A stretch of DNA of 64,000 nucleotides from Desulfobacterales bacterium HSG16 (lineage in GTDB: Bacteria; Desulfobacterota; Desulfobacteria; Desulfobacterales; HSG16), in contig JAUCGE010000009.1 of assembly GCA_030377965.1 (NCBI GenBank), forward strand, positions 1 to 64,000, read 5' to 3'. Below are positions 62,935-64,000 of this stretch, piece by piece (position 1 is the stretch's first letter; each line of letters starts with the position of its first letter). Position numbers and translations under genes: made by a program. The notes under the pieces were generated by a model. That model had not been told where the DNA came from and did no database searches. It was given only the letters and a program-made list of their open reading frames with translations.

Positions 62935-64000
62935 AATAATTCTTGTATCGATCATAGCCATTCTGGTTGCGGTTTTTTTTGCATTCGATCTTCAAAATTA
63001 TCTTACCTTTGAATATCTAAAGTCCAGGCAGCAGGCTTTTCATGATTATTATATGAATCACACATTTTTCACAATTGTGATTTATATGATCACCTATATT
63101 ATTGTCACTGCCCTTTCTCTGCCGGGTGCGACCATCATGACTCTTGCAGGCGGGGCTATGTTCGGTCTGTGGACAGGGCTTGTACTGGTATCTTTTGCCA
63201 GTACCATCGGAGCAACTCTGGCTTTTATTGTTTCTCGATTTCTTTTGAAAGATTATGTGCAGGACAGATTCGGGGACAAATTGAAAGCCGTCAACGAAGG
63301 GGTTGAAAAAGACGGTTCTTTTTATCTGTTTACCCTGCGTCTTGTCCCCCTGTTTCCGTTTTTTGTTATAAATCTGGTCATGGCATTGACTCCCATCAGG
63401 GTCGCCGCTTTTTACATTGTCAGCCAGATCGGTATGCTGCCCGGTACCTTTGTTTATGTTAATGCAGGAACCCAGCTGGCACAAATTGAATCTGCAAGCG
63501 GTATTTTATCTCCCGGCCTGCTGCTTTCCTTTGTTCTGTTAGGTATTTTTCCTCTAATTGCAAAAAAATTCGTTATGTTTGTAAAAACCAGAAAAATTTT
63601 AAAGAACTATCCCCGACCCAAAAAATTTGACTATAATCTGGTGGTAATCGGCGCAGGTGCTGCCGGTCTTGTGACATCGTATATTGCCGCAACCGTCCGT
63701 GCTAAGGTGGCACTGATTGAAAAACATAAAATGGGCGGAGATTGTTTAAATACCGGATGTGTGCCGAGCAAGGCTTTGATCCGGTCGGCAAAGATTCTTT
63801 CCTATGTTAAACGGTCGGCGGACTTTGGATTCAACAAGGGAAATATCGAATTTGATTTCGCACAGGTAATGGAACGGGTGCAAAAGGTAATTGAAAAAAT
63901 TGAACCCCATGATTCAATTGAACGCTACACCCAATTGGGGGTGGAATGCATTCAGGGAGAGGCAAAAATCACATCGCCTTTTACGGTAGAAGTCAACGGG
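62915..64000 (+). CDS. VTT (SNARE-associated) - pyridine nucleotide-disulfide oxidoreductase fusion, partial
   Basis: The gene runs off the right edge; 362 codons are visible. The N-terminal helix (IILVSIIAILVAVFFAF) and a VTT/DedA-like membrane domain follow to about 235 (SLPGATIMTLAGGAMFGLW; RLVPLFPFFVINLVMAL). A flavoprotein domain then begins, with YNLVVIGAGAAGLVTSYIAA (FAD-binding GxGxxG) and the redox pair in GGDCLNTGCVPSKALIRSAK, as in mercuric reductase and dihydrolipoamide dehydrogenase. VTT-PNDR fusions occur in many proteobacteria; their substrate is not settled. The NAD and dimerisation domains should lie past the window. Start and expression are set by the tandem 14-bp repeats. 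Confidence 0.87.
   Translation, partial: MKGKSSKIILVSIIAILVAVFFAFDLQNYLTFEYLKSRQQAFHDYYMNHTFFTIVIYMITYIIVTALSLPGATIMTLAGGAMFGLWTGLVLVSFASTIGATLAFIVSRFLLKDYVQDRFGDKLKAVNEGVEKDGSFYLFTLRLVPLFPFFVINLVMALTPIRVAAFYIVSQIGMLPGTFVYVNAGTQLAQIESASGILSPGLLLSFVLLGIFPLIAKKFVMFVKTRKILKNYPRPKKFDYNLVVIGAGAAGLVTSYIAATVRAKVALIEKHKMGGDCLNTGCVPSKALIRSAKILSYVKRSADFGFNKGNIEFDFAQVMERVQKVIEKIEPHDSIERYTQLGVECIQGEAKITSPFTVEVNG

Overview
The window reads as chromosome of a free-living, motile, anaerobic Gram-negative bacterium, most likely a member of Desulfobacterota (Desulfobacterales-like). This is an inference from gene content, not from a marker gene. It rests on many lipoproteins and OmpA/PEGA-type envelope proteins, long hybrid histidine kinases, a UbiA enzyme of the kind found with the futalosine menaquinone route, radical SAM enzymes (a B12-type and a KamA-type), a fatty acyl-AMP ligase, moderately low GC and abundant small palindromic repeats. 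No rRNA, tRNA, CRISPR array or intact transposase is visible.

Region 1 (0.16-9.2 kb, minus strand) is one apparent operon driven by a good sigma70-type promoter at 9177-9205. It runs VIT/VWA protein, PEGA/TPR-like periplasmic protein, OmpA-family lipoprotein, PRTase-TRSP, PRTase-PELOTA (StiP type), HAD phosphatase and a double LEA14-type lipoprotein. The three central enzymes are the core of the nucleoside-like biosynthetic module known from tellurium-resistance (Ter) stress systems. Here they have no TerC/TerD and are joined to envelope proteins. Region 2 (9.3-13.4 kb) holds a GT4 glycosyltransferase facing away from an operon of a zinc dehydrogenase, a divergent TrpD-like phosphoribosyltransferase and a lytic transglycosylase.

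Region 3 (13.6-27.3 kb, minus strand) is a chemosensory operon in the order hybrid histidine kinase, REC-PP2C phosphatase, REC-(NasS/NrtA-like binding domain)-HATPase-STAS fusion, CheA-CheW-CheW-REC, CheW, dCache MCP, CheB. It combines a chemotaxis-type array with a partner-switching circuit and a cytoplasmic solute-binding domain. CheR and a free CheY are absent from the window. The end of the MCP gene carries a small inverted-repeat element and, beyond it, the frameshifted tail of a second MCP.

Region 4 (27.6-35.6 kb) begins with a B12-type radical SAM protein, a PAS-only protein, a patatin, a small HExxH protein and a DUF6485-like Cys-rich protein. It then becomes a decayed zone with a broken PIN toxin and nonsense-mutated antitoxin, a parS-like inverted pair, palindromic elements, an intact and a deleted copy of a PD-(D/E)XK protein, an ATPase P-loop fragment and an orphan HicB-like protein.

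Region 5 (35.7-46.8 kb) is a two-gene, translationally coupled operon under a strong-looking promoter. It encodes 1130- and 2539-residue extracytoplasmic beta-rich proteins that share a repeated N-terminal 'IPY' module. The larger looks like a head-to-tail fusion of two such proteins and has absorbed a 111-bp palindromic element in frame. I do not recognise this family. Region 6 (46.8-53.1 kb, minus) couples a CHASE4 histidine kinase, a second long hybrid kinase and UbiA. Region 7 (53.4-64 kb) has a KamA-family enzyme, a TPR protein, a small secreted protein, a YkgJ-type protein, a SWIM-SNF2 helicase, a membrane protein, a fatty acyl-AMP ligase and, running off the right edge, a VTT-flavoprotein fusion preceded by tandem 14-bp repeats that create coupled mini-ORFs.
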